Source: Sphingopyxis sp. LC81 (lineage in GTDB: Bacteria > Pseudomonadota > Alphaproteobacteria > Sphingomonadales > Sphingomonadaceae). From it: a stretch of DNA of 64,000 nt. The translations under genes and the position numbers were made by a program. Under the pieces are notes generated by a model. It did not search any database. It saw only the letters and a list, made by a program, of their open reading frames with translations, and had not been told where the DNA came from. Position 1 is the first letter of the stretch, and every line of letters begins with the position of its first letter. Of the stretch, positions 34,401 through 42,624 are shown piece by piece. Location of the stretch: assembly GCF_000756375.1 (NCBI RefSeq), contig NZ_JNFD01000001.1, positions 186,001 through 250,000 on the forward strand, written 5' to 3'.

Positions 34401-37191
34401 GGGTGACGACACGCTGTTTGGCGACGGCGGTAACGATACGATGGAAGGCGGCGCCGGCAACGACATCTTCAACGCCGGCGCGGGCGACGACGTGGTCCGC
34501 GACATCGGCGGCGACGACAACATCAAGCTCGAAGACGGGCATGATGTGGTCAACACCGGTCCCGGACTCGATCTGGTGATGGGCGGAAGAGGCCAGGACT
34601 TCATCGTGCTTGGCACCGACGCCGGAACGGAGGTGTTCGCCGGTGAAGGCAATGACTTCATCCTTGGAAACATCACCGCCGAACGCATCCTCGGCAACGA
34701 AGGCGATGACTGGATCGAACATGGCACCTTCGACGGCGCCCCCGGCGACAATTTCGACGAAATTTTCGCGCAGGACGGTGTCGTCGGCCATGACGTCTTC
34801 TTCGGGCTCGGCGGCTTCGACGAGTTCATCGCCGAAGGCGGCGACGACATCATGGTCGGCAGCCCCGGCCGTGCCAAGATGGCAGGCATGTCGGGTTGGG
34901 ACTGGGCGATCTATAAGAATAACAACGCCGGCACCGACGCCGATCTGACGCGCGGGATCGTGTTCGACGAGAATCCGACGCCGCCGGCCAATGCGACGCA
35001 AGACGCCTATGAAAGCGTCGAAGGTCTGTCGGGGTCGCGGTTCAACGATATTCTGTCGGGCTCCAATGTGACCGCGGCAGAACGCGCGCCGTTCGATCCT
35101 GACCCGACGATCAGCGGATCGGAAGGCTATCGGGGAAGCAACCTCGACGCCGCGGGCATCGCCCGGATCGCCGGGCTCCAGGCCGTCGTCGGCGCCGGTG
35201 TCACCTCCTATAACGCCGGCGACATCATCCTCGGCGGCGACGGCAGCGACCTTATCCGCGGCAACGCCGGTGACGACATCATCGATGGCGACAAATGGCT
35301 GAACGTGCGGATTAGCGTTCGCCAGAATGTCGGCCCCGATGGCGGCACAGGTACGGAAATCGCCACGGCCAACAGCATGAGCGAGCTGGTGACGCGGATG
35401 TTCAACCGGACATTCAATCCGGGTCAGCTGGTTATCGTCCGCGAAATCCTGACCGACACCACGGCGGGCGATACGGACATCGCCGTGTTCTCCGACCTTC
35501 GGGCCAATTACGACATCACCTATAATGCCAATGGCACGATCAGCGTGGCGCATGCGCGCGGCACGCAGCTCGACGGCACCGACAATTTGCGCAACATCGA
35601 ACGCATGCGCTTCTCGGACGTCGAGATCGCGGTGAATCAGCCGGCGACGGGGCAGCCCGTTATCAGCGACCTGACGCCGACCGAAGGCCAGTTGCTGACG
35701 GTGAACACCGCGGCCATCGCCGATCCGAACGGACTCGGGGCGTTCAGCTACCAGTGGCAACAATCGGCCGACGGTGTGACCTGGGCCAATATCGCCGGGG
35801 CCACCGCTGCGACCTTCACGCCCGACGACAATGCCGGCCTCGTGTTCGGCGACCAGGCCGGGCTTCGGCTGCGCGTCGCGGTGAGCTTCACCGATGGCGG
35901 TGGTACGGCCGAACAGGTCATATCCGCCGCGACCGGACCGACCGGGGTCAACTGGGACGGCAATGGCGCCAACAACAACCTGGTCGGCACCGCCGGTGAC
36001 GATATCGGCGATGGCGGCGGCGGCAATGATACGATGTCGGGCAACGACGGTAACGACCAGCTGAATGGCGATGCCGGCAACGACACCATCTCCGGCGGTC
36101 AGGGCAACGATGTGCTGAACGGCGGTGGCGGCAACGACACCGTGACCGGTGGTCTTGGCAACGACACGATGACCGGCGGGGCAGCTAATGACACGCTGAC
36201 CGGCGGGGCGGGCAACGACGGCATCGACGGCAATGGTGGCAACGATACGGCTATATTCGTCGGCGGGATCGGGAATTTCACCCTCGACTCCAACGGCACG
36301 ACGATCACCGTGACCGACAATACGGGTGCCGAAGGTGTCGATTCTTTGCTCAATACCGAGGTGCTCCAGTTCAACGGCGCCAACTATACCGTCGAGACTG
36401 GAACCGGCGGCAACAACACCAACCTCAACGGCGCCGGTGGTGCCGCGGGTTCACAGGCGGTGTTCGGGCTTGGCGGCACCGACACGATCAACGGCGGAGC
36501 CGGCAACGACTATATCCATGGCGGCGCCGGAAACGATACCGTGACGCAGACCGGCGGCACCGGCGGCCGCGATATTGTCGATGGCGGATTGGGTACGGAT
36601 ACATTCGTGCTCAACGGCGTGGCAGGAGCGGAAACCTTCCGTATTTATGCCCGGGCCGCAGCCGAAGCCGCGGGCATGACCGGACTGAACGCCAACACCG
36701 AAATCGTCGTTACGCGCAACGGCACCGGGAACGCACAGATTGTGGCCGAACTCGACAATATCGAGGAGATCAACGTCAACGCGCTCAATGTGACGTCGCC
36801 CGGAGGCGTCCCACCGGGCGGCACGGGAGGGAACGGTGGCGATACGATCCTCGTCATCGGCGATTTCAACCCGACCAGCCTCAACTTTAATACGATCACC
36901 GTCAACGGTGGCCGGGGTGCCGACACGGTCGATATATCCGGACTGACCTCCGCGCATCGGCTGGTATTCAACACCGGCGGCGGTGCGGACCAGTTTATCG
37001 GTGACGCCCGACCCCAGGACGTCGTCAATTCCGGCAGTTCCGGAAATGGCCACGGCGGCGGTTCTGTCCATCAGCAGGACAACCCCTTCCAGATGATCCG
37101 GGCACTGATGGACGACTGGATGGAGGTGAACGGGCGCTCCGGCCTCCGCGATGTCCGGCACTATTTCGACACGGATTATCTCTTCTCATAA
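31405..37191 (+). CDS. secreted animal-type haem peroxidase with RTX calcium repeats
   Basis: A 1928-residue protein with no N-terminal signal peptide, as expected for type I secretion. The animal/cyclooxygenase-like peroxidase domain covers about residues 250-870. It shows the distal-His segment FGQFFDHGLDL (about residue 262), the helix GLTAVHHVFHAEHNRL, and the proximal-His helix EFAHVVYRFGHSMLTEDI (about residue 623). RTX nonapeptides (GGxGNDxxx type) occur near residues 987-1050, 1527-1615 and 1687-1713. An Ig-like stretch lies near 1418-1515. Its transporter and adaptor genes follow. Family members oxidise halides or phenolics, and some aid biofilm or killing of competitors; the role here is inferred. 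Confidence 0.92.
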   Translation: MVTYIRSDLDFILAQIKIAEAHAAGQPLYGPGGLIPAYNLSFGLRTVDGSNNHLLPGQEKWGAADVQFPSLLDPVYRPADGTPFDPDGPGPAPAIPTQANYNPSNDPDSLVFDRSLRTISNLLVDQTLGNPAAILEGLDRAGSADPLADLAAITAIYQTFKPSSDAEYQARVVKENARVAANELDDGDPLTPPSAEEQAALDALAAATAAHDVTVADLEAARVVRDAALVPFGLTMDGDNVHLPNVSPDVGLSASFNSWFTLFGQFFDHGLDLVNKGGSGTVFIPLQPDDPLYVPGSHTNFMVLTRATVSAGTDGIMGTADDVRPVNTTTSYVDQNQTYASHASHQVFLRQYEVNGAGHPVATGKLIEGAGGSPGGMATWAEVKEQALMLGILLTDQDVGKVPLLRTDAYGNFIPNAAGYAQVITGIGGDGIPNTADDVVISGTPLAPVGLATAIRTNSAFLADIAHTAVPNGIEDGDITIGLQNPGNNPLVYDDELLDAHFMAGDGRVNENIGLTAVHHVFHAEHNRLVEHTKEVVLATGDLAFLNEWLADDVAALPTTPAQIDALVWDGERLFQAAKFGTEMQYQHLVFEEFARKVQPQVDFFIVPDGFDTTINPDIVAEFAHVVYRFGHSMLTEDISRFGPTFTPDDISLIDGFLNPIAFNGVNGAIADGLAAGDIIRGMTRQVGNEIDEFVTSALRNNLLGLPLDLATINLARGRDTGVPSLNAARREFYEVTNNDARLKPYESWVDFAGNLKNEASIINFVAAYGTHSLITGETTVEGKRAAAMAIIFGTDQVVLGDPDDPLDDRVILAADAPDALDFLNGEGAWTSLPNGVTTTGLDNVDLWIGGLAEKILPFGGMLGSTFNFVFEVQMEQLQNADRFYYLQRLDGMHLFGELEGNSFASMIMRHTNATHLPSDVFSTPGLILEVDITKQFNDLNGDGVLESTDPAGGGILTPLVVRNNPSTVGPDNNYLRYTGDEHVVLGGTEGADILIASEGDDTLFGDGGNDTMEGGAGNDIFNAGAGDDVVRDIGGDDNIKLEDGHDVVNTGPGLDLVMGGRGQDFIVLGTDAGTEVFAGEGNDFILGNITAERILGNEGDDWIEHGTFDGAPGDNFDEIFAQDGVVGHDVFFGLGGFDEFIAEGGDDIMVGSPGRAKMAGMSGWDWAIYKNNNAGTDADLTRGIVFDENPTPPANATQDAYESVEGLSGSRFNDILSGSNVTAAERAPFDPDPTISGSEGYRGSNLDAAGIARIAGLQAVVGAGVTSYNAGDIILGGDGSDLIRGNAGDDIIDGDKWLNVRISVRQNVGPDGGTGTEIATANSMSELVTRMFNRTFNPGQLVIVREILTDTTAGDTDIAVFSDLRANYDITYNANGTISVAHARGTQLDGTDNLRNIERMRFSDVEIAVNQPATGQPVISDLTPTEGQLLTVNTAAIADPNGLGAFSYQWQQSADGVTWANIAGATAATFTPDDNAGLVFGDQAGLRLRVAVSFTDGGGTAEQVISAATGPTGVNWDGNGANNNLVGTAGDDIGDGGGGNDTMSGNDGNDQLNGDAGNDTISGGQGNDVLNGGGGNDTVTGGLGNDTMTGGAANDTLTGGAGNDGIDGNGGNDTAIFVGGIGNFTLDSNGTTITVTDNTGAEGVDSLLNTEVLQFNGANYTVETGTGGNNTNLNGAGGAAGSQAVFGLGGTDTINGGAGNDYIHGGAGNDTVTQTGGTGGRDIVDGGLGTDTFVLNGVAGAETFRIYARAAAEAAGMTGLNANTEIVVTRNGTGNAQIVAELDNIEEINVNALNVTSPGGVPPGGTGGNGGDTILVIGDFNPTSLNFNTITVNGGRGADTVDISGLTSAHRLVFNTGGGADQFIGDARPQDVVNSGSSGNGHGGGSVHQQDNPFQMIRALMDDWMEVNGRSGLRDVRHYFDTDYLFS

Positions 37192-37200
37192 CCAGCTTGG

Positions 37201-37237
37201 CGCCGGGACCTCCCCCCCTCCCGGCGTCATTTTTTTC
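37201..37237 (+). terminator. intrinsic terminator between peroxidase and its transporter genes
   Basis: CGCCGGGA (37201-37208) pairs exactly with TCCCGGCG (37219-37226) around a C-rich loop, and TCATTTTTTT follows. It lies 9 bp after the peroxidase stop and 20 bp before the transporter start, so partial read-through probably sets a high cargo-to-transporter ratio. Confidence 0.8.
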
Positions 37238-37257
37238 CGATAATAAGGGAGGATTGC

Positions 37258-39012
37258 ATGCGCCTGTTCTGGATGCCCGTTCCACCGGCATTGTCAGAAG
37301 CCGTCCGCGCCTGTCGGACTCACTTCATCCTCGCAGCAACATTCAGTGCGCTGATCAACATCCTCTATCTCGCACCGACCATCTACATGATGCAGGTCTA
37401 TGACCGGGTTGTGCCAACCAATGGCGTATTGACGCTGGTTTTCATCACCGTCGTCGTCGGTGTCGCGATCGCCACGCTGTCGGCGCTCGATGCGATCCGG
37501 GTGCGGTTGATGGCCCGCGCGTCGCTGCGTCTCGACCGGTTGCTCTCGGGCGAGATACTGGACCGGCTGCTGGCGCGATCGCGCGCGCGGCCCGGCGACC
37601 CTTCGACCCATCAGGCGATGCGCGAATTCGACCTCTTGCGTCAATCGCTTGCGGGACCGGCGGCAACCGCCTTGTTCGACGTCCCGTGGACGCCCCTGTA
37701 TCTCTTGGTCGCCTTCCTCATTCACCCGATTTTGGGAGTGCTGGTGCTGGGTGCAGGAGGCGTGCTGGTCACCCTGGCGATCGCCAATGAAAGGCGCAGC
37801 AAGGCAAAGGCCGAAGAGGCGCATCACGCCAATGCGGCGGCATATGAATCGCACGAGGCGATGCTGCGCAGGGCCGAGATCGTACGCGCGCTCGGGATGC
37901 GGCGCGCGCTGGTCTCGCGCCATATCCAGCAGCGCAGCGTCGGGCTGAATGCCGTCGCCGATCTCCAATTTTCGGGCAGCCGCTACAATTCACTCGTCAA
38001 ATTCGTGCGGATGTTCATGCAATCCTTCGCGCTGGGTGTCGGTGCCTGGCTCGCCATCAACGGGCAGATTTCGGTCGGCGCGATCATCGCCGCCTCGGTG
38101 CTGCTCAGCCGCGCCCTGCAGCCGATCGAGCAGCTCGTCGGCCTCTGGCCCAATATCGTCCAGTCACGCCAGGCGATTCAGACCCTCGGCAGGCTGTTCG
38201 ATCAGGCGGCCGGTCCGGTCGCGCGCACCACCTTGCCCGATCCAGAGGGGCAGGTCGAACTCCAGGGCGTTGTCGTCCGCAACGCCGATGGCAGCGCGAT
38301 CCTGCTCAAGAATATATTTTTGAAGCTCGCTCCCGGTGAGGTGCTGGGTATTGTCGGCCCGTCCGGGGCGGGCAAGACGACCCTTGCGCGCGTCGTCGCG
38401 GGTGCACTGCCGCCCGACCTCGGCGAAATCAGGGTCGATGGCGCCAGTATGGCTGATTGGGATCCCGAACAGCTTGCGCAGCATATTGGCTATCTCCCAC
38501 AGGATTGCGGCCTGCTTCCCGGAACGATCAGCGAAAACGTCTCGCGCTTCGCTGTCGCGCGCGGCGTTCCGCAGGCGGAGGTTGATGAGCAGGTCGTGAT
38601 TGCTGCGCGCATGGCCGGCGTCCACGAGATGATCCTGCATCTGCCAGGCGGTTACGACACCTCGGTCGAAGGTAATGGCCACAGGCTGTCGGCGGGGCAG
38701 GCGCAACGCGTGGCGCTGGCGCGCGCGCTCTATGGCAGCCCGCGCATCCTGGTTCTCGATGAGCCCAATTCGGCGCTCGACAGCGATGGCGAGGAAGCGC
38801 TGTCGCGGGCGATCGGTGCGGCAAAGTTGCACGGCGCGGCGATCATGATCGTCGCCCATCGCGCGGCCGTTCTGGCCAGCGCCGACCGGCTGGCGATCCT
38901 CGCCGACGGCGCGATCGTCGGGGTGGGGCCACGCGACGAAATCCTTCAGGCGCTGCAGAATTCCGCAGCAAAGCAGAATGTCGTTCCAATCCATGAAGGA
39001 GCGCGGCCATGA
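37258..39012 (+). CDS. type I secretion ABC transporter (permease-ATPase)
   Basis: A 584-residue PrtD/HlyB-type exporter. The N-terminal half has membrane helices (about residues 20-300: FILAATFSALINILYLAPTI, then LYLLVAFLIHPILGVLVLGA). The ATPase half has Walker A GPSGAGKTTLAR, the signature LSAGQAQRVALARAL, Walker B ILVLDEP and a switch His in MIVAHRAAV. No N-terminal C39 peptidase is present, so cargo is not cleaved. A GGGAGGATTGC ribosome site precedes the ATG. It overlaps the adaptor gene by 4 bp. Confidence 0.94.
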   Translation: MRLFWMPVPPALSEAVRACRTHFILAATFSALINILYLAPTIYMMQVYDRVVPTNGVLTLVFITVVVGVAIATLSALDAIRVRLMARASLRLDRLLSGEILDRLLARSRARPGDPSTHQAMREFDLLRQSLAGPAATALFDVPWTPLYLLVAFLIHPILGVLVLGAGGVLVTLAIANERRSKAKAEEAHHANAAAYESHEAMLRRAEIVRALGMRRALVSRHIQQRSVGLNAVADLQFSGSRYNSLVKFVRMFMQSFALGVGAWLAINGQISVGAIIAASVLLSRALQPIEQLVGLWPNIVQSRQAIQTLGRLFDQAAGPVARTTLPDPEGQVELQGVVVRNADGSAILLKNIFLKLAPGEVLGIVGPSGAGKTTLARVVAGALPPDLGEIRVDGASMADWDPEQLAQHIGYLPQDCGLLPGTISENVSRFAVARGVPQAEVDEQVVIAARMAGVHEMILHLPGGYDTSVEGNGHRLSAGQAQRVALARALYGSPRILVLDEPNSALDSDGEEALSRAIGAAKLHGAAIMIVAHRAAVLASADRLAILADGAIVGVGPRDEILQALQNSAAKQNVVPIHEGARP

Positions 39013-40370
39013 CCGATATGACCTGGAAGCCGCCGATGGGCGGCGATCGCCCTTCGGGCCATGATTCCGCCGATCGCCCGCATCGCGAACTGCGCATCGG
39101 CGGCCTCATCGTGGCGTTCTTCTTTGTCGGGATGCTCGGATGGGCGGCGCTGACCCCGCTCGATGCGGGCGCCTATGCGCCGGGCGTGATCGCGGTGTCG
39201 GGCAGTCGTCAGGCGGTGCAGCACCGCGAAGGCGGGATCGTGACCGAGCTTCATGTCGTCGAGGGGCAAACGGTCAAAAAAGGCGAGCCGCTCCTCACGA
39301 TCTCAGCGTCGGAGCTCGTTGCGGCCGAACGTGGATTGACCGGCGAAGTCATCGCCCTGCTGGCGCAGCGCGCGCGTCTGGTTGCCGAACTCGGCGGCCT
39401 GCGAAGCGTCGCTGAGCCGGCGGAATTTGCCTCGCTGGCGCCCGAAAACCGGGAGCTGGCGGCCGAAGCCTTGCGCGGCCAGCGCCAGCTGTTCGAAGCG
39501 CGGCGCAATTCCGTGCACACACAGCGCAACGTGTTGCGCCAGCGGATGCGCCAGCATTCGGAACAGATCAACGGCTACAGCTATCAGATGAATTCCAACA
39601 AGGTGCAGCAACAACTGATCGGCGAAGAGCTGGACGGGCTGCGCGCCCTGCTGCCGAAAGGCTTCGTATCGATCAACCGGGTCCGCGGCATGGAGCGGTC
39701 GGCGGCCGAACTCGACGGCTCCTACGGCGCGTATCGCGCCGACATCGCCCGCTCCTCCGAAGCGATCGGCGAGGCGCAGATGCAGATGGTCGGCATCGAC
39801 AAGCAGATGCTCGAAGAGGTGGCGACACAGAAGCAGGCGGGGCAGGTTCGCCTCGACGAACTTCAGCCCAAGCTGATCGCGGTGCGCGAACAGCTGGCCC
39901 GGTCGACGGTGCGTGCTCCCGCCAGCGGCCGGGTCGTGGGGCTCAAGGTCTTCACGGTCGGCGGCGTCGTTTCGGCGGGCGACACATTGATGGAGATCGT
40001 TCCGCAAGACCGCGCCCTCGTCATCGATGGCAAGGCTTCGCCGACCGATGCCGACGATCTGGCGCCGGGGATGGAGACGCAGATCCGTTTTACCGCGTTG
40101 CAGGAACGCAACCTGCCGATCCTTGTCGGTCAGATCTCCAAGATTTCGGCCGACAGCTTCGAGGACGAGCGTTCGGGCATGCGCTATTTCAAGATCGAAC
40201 TGGTCGTGCCGCCCAGCGAACTCGCGAAACTCCGGCGCGTTCGCGAGGATGGCGGGCTGCGTGCCGGTCTGCCCGTCGACATCATGATCCCGCTGCGCAA
40301 GCGGACGGCGCTCTCCTACCTCATCGAGCCGCTTACGCAGACGCTGTGGATGGCCGGGCGCGAAAATTAG
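39009..40370 (+). CDS. HlyD-family type I secretion adaptor (membrane fusion protein)
   Basis: A 453-residue periplasmic adaptor. One N-terminal transmembrane helix (LIVAFFFVGMLGWAALTPL, about residues 33-52) is followed by the beta-barrel/lipoyl half-motif VSGSRQAVQHREGGIVTEL, a long coiled-coil region (about residues 95-300), and the second half with RAPASGRVVGLKVFTVGGVV. The C-terminus (GMRYFKIELVVPP, LRAGLPVDIMI) is typical of PrtE/HlyD. It links the ABC transporter to an outer-membrane TolC-type channel, which is not encoded in this window. Confidence 0.94.
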   Translation: MTDMTWKPPMGGDRPSGHDSADRPHRELRIGGLIVAFFFVGMLGWAALTPLDAGAYAPGVIAVSGSRQAVQHREGGIVTELHVVEGQTVKKGEPLLTISASELVAAERGLTGEVIALLAQRARLVAELGGLRSVAEPAEFASLAPENRELAAEALRGQRQLFEARRNSVHTQRNVLRQRMRQHSEQINGYSYQMNSNKVQQQLIGEELDGLRALLPKGFVSINRVRGMERSAAELDGSYGAYRADIARSSEAIGEAQMQMVGIDKQMLEEVATQKQAGQVRLDELQPKLIAVREQLARSTVRAPASGRVVGLKVFTVGGVVSAGDTLMEIVPQDRALVIDGKASPTDADDLAPGMETQIRFTALQERNLPILVGQISKISADSFEDERSGMRYFKIELVVPPSELAKLRRVREDGGLRAGLPVDIMIPLRKRTALSYLIEPLTQTLWMAGREN

Positions 40371-40439
40371 GCCCGGCCCATCGGCCGGAAATCAACAGCA
40401 TGATTCTTCATCCGGCCGGCGATCCGGAATCATATTGTA

Positions 40440-40461
40440 ATTGCGAATCGTTCTCGATAAT
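40440..40461 (+). promoter_or_regulatory. Fur-like operator before the PepSY-DUF2271-DUF4198-ApbE genes
   Basis: TGCGAAT-C-GTTCTCG (40442-40456) fits the 7-1-7 Fur-box layout and lies 35 bp before the PepSY gene ATG at 40492. It matches 13 of 15 bases with the box before the siderophore receptor at 46827-46841. Iron-dependent repression is inferred from this. Confidence 0.6.
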
Positions 40462-40491
40462 GGCCGTGCATCCTTTTGCTGGAACTTCCGG

Positions 40492-41136
40492 ATGCATGCA
40501 CCGACAACCCCGCGACCGGCGACGAAGAAAAGCCGGAAAGCCTTTTGGCTGAAACAGCTGCACATGTGGCACTGGATGAGCTCGGCCGTCAGTCTGATCG
40601 GCCTGCTGCTGTTTGCGATCACCGGGTTCACGCTTAATCACGCCGCCGACATCGAAGGGGCGCCGGTCGTCATTCAGAAATCGGCGCAGATGCCGCCGAC
40701 GTTGCTTGCGCGCCTGAAGGCGGCGGTCCCCGACGCCGAAAAGGCGCCGCTGCCCCCCGCCGTCGCCGAATGGGTCGAGCAGAACTTTCCGGTAAAGGCA
40801 GCGAGCGAGGCCGAATGGTCGGCCGATGAAGTCTATCTGCCCGCGCCGCGCCCCGGCGGCGATGCGTGGGTCGCGATCGATCTCGCGACCGGCGCGGCGT
40901 CGAGCGAGATCACCAGCCGCGGCTGGATCTCCTACCTCAACGATCTCCACAAAGGCCGCAATTCGGGCGGCGAGTGGAGCCTGTTCATCGACATCTTCGC
41001 CTTCGCCTGCCTCATCTTTGCGATCACCGGTTTGGTTCTGCTCTGGCTGCATTCGGCGAAGCGCAAGAGCACCTGGCCGCTCGTCGGCATGGGGCTCGCG
41101 ATCCCCGCCGCCATCGCCGTCATCTTCATTCACTAG
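40492..41136 (+). CDS. PepSY-associated transmembrane protein
   Basis: A 214-residue membrane protein starting MHAPTTPRPATKKSRK. It has an N-terminal transmembrane helix (about residues 30-50, with H and W in HMWHWMSSAVSLIGLLLF), a periplasmic PepSY-like domain, and one or two C-terminal helices (FIDIFAFACLIFAITGLVLL). Histidines near the helices may ligate haem, as in PepSY_TM ferric reductases; this is inference. The ATG at 40492 was chosen because an upstream in-frame TTG lies within the Fur-like box. It heads a four-gene set with DUF2271, DUF4198 and ApbE. Confidence 0.85.
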   Translation: MHAPTTPRPATKKSRKAFWLKQLHMWHWMSSAVSLIGLLLFAITGFTLNHAADIEGAPVVIQKSAQMPPTLLARLKAAVPDAEKAPLPPAVAEWVEQNFPVKAASEAEWSADEVYLPAPRPGGDAWVAIDLATGAASSEITSRGWISYLNDLHKGRNSGGEWSLFIDIFAFACLIFAITGLVLLWLHSAKRKSTWPLVGMGLAIPAAIAVIFIH

Positions 41137-41148
41137 GGAGACCAGTCC

Positions 41149-41679
41149 ATGCAGCTTTCCACCCCAGCGCGCATCCTCGGTGGCACGATCGGCCTCGGCG
41201 CCGTGCTCGGCGCGCCCGCCTTTGCCGCCGATCCGGGCACGATGGATGTGACGATCAACATTCCGCGGCTGAAGGTCGCCGAATATCACAAGCCCTATGT
41301 CGCGATCTGGGTCGAGAAGGCGGGTGCGTCGGCGAAGACCGTCGCGGTCTGGTACGATTATGACATGAAGGCGAACGAGGGCACCAAGTGGCTGCGCGAT
41401 GTGCGTCAGTGGTGGCGCGCCGCCGGCCGCTCGATGACCTTCCCCGCGAACGGCATCACCGGCGCGACGCGTGCCCCCGGTGCGCACAAGGTCTCCTTCT
41501 CGCGCACGCAGCTCGGTGCCGCCGCGCCCGGCCAGTACACGCTGGTGATCGAGGCGGCGCGCGAGGTCGGCGGCCGCGAACTTCTGCGCATTCCCTTCAC
41601 CTGGCCCGCAAAGGCCGGGGCGGGCGGGCGCGCTGCAGGAACGACTGAACTGGGCGCCGTCTCGGTCGCCTTCCGTTAA
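41149..41679 (+). CDS. DUF2271 protein with flavinylation-type motif
   Basis: A 176-residue exported protein: signal peptide to about residue 27 (GLGAVLGAPAFAAD), then the DUF2271 domain (VAIWVEKAGASAKTVAVWYD, and KWLRDVRQWWRAAGR). Residues 101-107 read NGITGAT, matching the ApbE recognition motif D-x-x-(S/T)-G-A-T except that the first Asp is Asn. Thr107 would carry covalent FMN. The encoded flavin transferase ApbE is two genes downstream. A periplasmic one-electron carrier between PepSY and ferric substrates is a reasonable proposal. Confidence 0.87.
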   Translation: MQLSTPARILGGTIGLGAVLGAPAFAADPGTMDVTINIPRLKVAEYHKPYVAIWVEKAGASAKTVAVWYDYDMKANEGTKWLRDVRQWWRAAGRSMTFPANGITGATRAPGAHKVSFSRTQLGAAAPGQYTLVIEAAREVGGRELLRIPFTWPAKAGAGGRAAGTTELGAVSVAFR

Positions 41680-41698
41680 AGCCTGAAAGGACAGGGAA

Positions 41699-42532
41699 AT
41701 GAAGAAGCGAATTTGGGGTTTCGCCGCGACCGCCGCGTTGGCGGCACTGGTCGCCGTTCCGGCCGCTGCGCACCGCCAGTGGATGCTGCCGTCGTCGACC
41801 GTGCTGTCGGGCGATGATGTGTGGGTCACCGTTGACGCCGCGGTGTCGAACGATCTCTTCTATTTCGAGCATCAGCCGATGCGCCTCGACGCGCTGAAGG
41901 CGTGGGCGCCCGACGGCACCGAAGCGGCGATCGAGAATAAGGCGACCGGCCGCTATCGCAGCACCTTCGACGTTCATCTGACCAAAAAGGGCACCTGGCG
42001 CATCGCGTCGGTCTCGGACGGCGTGATGGGCAGCTATGATCTGAACGGCAAGACCGAGCGGCTGCCGCGCGGCACCACCACGACGAACCTCGCCGAGCGT
42101 ATCCCTGCCGGCGCGATCAATGTGAAGACCGCCGAATCGAACAACCGCAACGAGATTTTCGTGACGGTGGGCGAACCGACGACCACCTTGTTCAAGCCGA
42201 CGGGCAAGGGCATCGAGCTGGTTCCCGTGACGCACCCGAACGACCTGATCGCGGGCGAGGCGGCGACCTTTCAGTTCCTGCTCGACGGCAAGCCCGCCGC
42301 GGGTCTGCCCGTCACGGTGATCCCCGGCGGCATCCGCTATCGCGACCAGCTTGGTCAGATGGACCTCAAGACCGGCGCCGACGGCAAGGTTGCGGTCAAC
42401 TGGACCGAGCCCGGCCTCTACTGGCTGAACGTCACGACGCCGCAGGCCGAGCGTGCGGAAGGCGCACCCGAACCCGCCACCCCGCAGCGCCGCGCGAGCT
42501 ATGTCACGACGCTGGAAGTGCTCGCGCCCTGA
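41699..42532 (+). CDS. DUF4198 periplasmic protein
   Basis: A 277-residue exported protein: signal peptide MKKRIWGFAATAALAALVAV to AAAH, then HRQWMLPSSTVLSGDDVWV, the usual DUF4198 start. Repeated beta-strand segments follow, and a carboxypeptidase-like domain (FQFLLDGKPAAGLPVTVIPG) is seen near residues 195-215. His-rich starts in this family suggest metal handling, such as nickel or iron. It lies between DUF2271 and ApbE, 19 bp after the former, and shares their transcript. Confidence 0.85.
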   Translation: MKKRIWGFAATAALAALVAVPAAAHRQWMLPSSTVLSGDDVWVTVDAAVSNDLFYFEHQPMRLDALKAWAPDGTEAAIENKATGRYRSTFDVHLTKKGTWRIASVSDGVMGSYDLNGKTERLPRGTTTTNLAERIPAGAINVKTAESNNRNEIFVTVGEPTTTLFKPTGKGIELVPVTHPNDLIAGEAATFQFLLDGKPAAGLPVTVIPGGIRYRDQLGQMDLKTGADGKVAVNWTEPGLYWLNVTTPQAERAEGAPEPATPQRRASYVTTLEVLAP

Positions 42533-42624
42533 CCGACCGCATCCTCATCCCCCGCGCCCTGACGCCCGCGGCTTTCGCCGGGCGCGGGGCGGGGGCGGCC
42601 ATCGAAAGCTTCGCCGGCGAAACG

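Noticed and set aside
31807-35763. Very long open frame on the minus strand, opposite the RTX peroxidase
   Set aside because: It lies wholly opposite the peroxidase, which has clear domain motifs, ribosome site and operon context. High GC removes stops in the shadow frame, and the translation has no recognisable motif.
35985-36260. Short repeated DNA units that look like a tandem-repeat or CRISPR-like array
   Set aside because: Spacing is 27 bp or a multiple and translates to RTX nonapeptides (GGxGNDxxx). There are no spacers of constant length and no cas genes.
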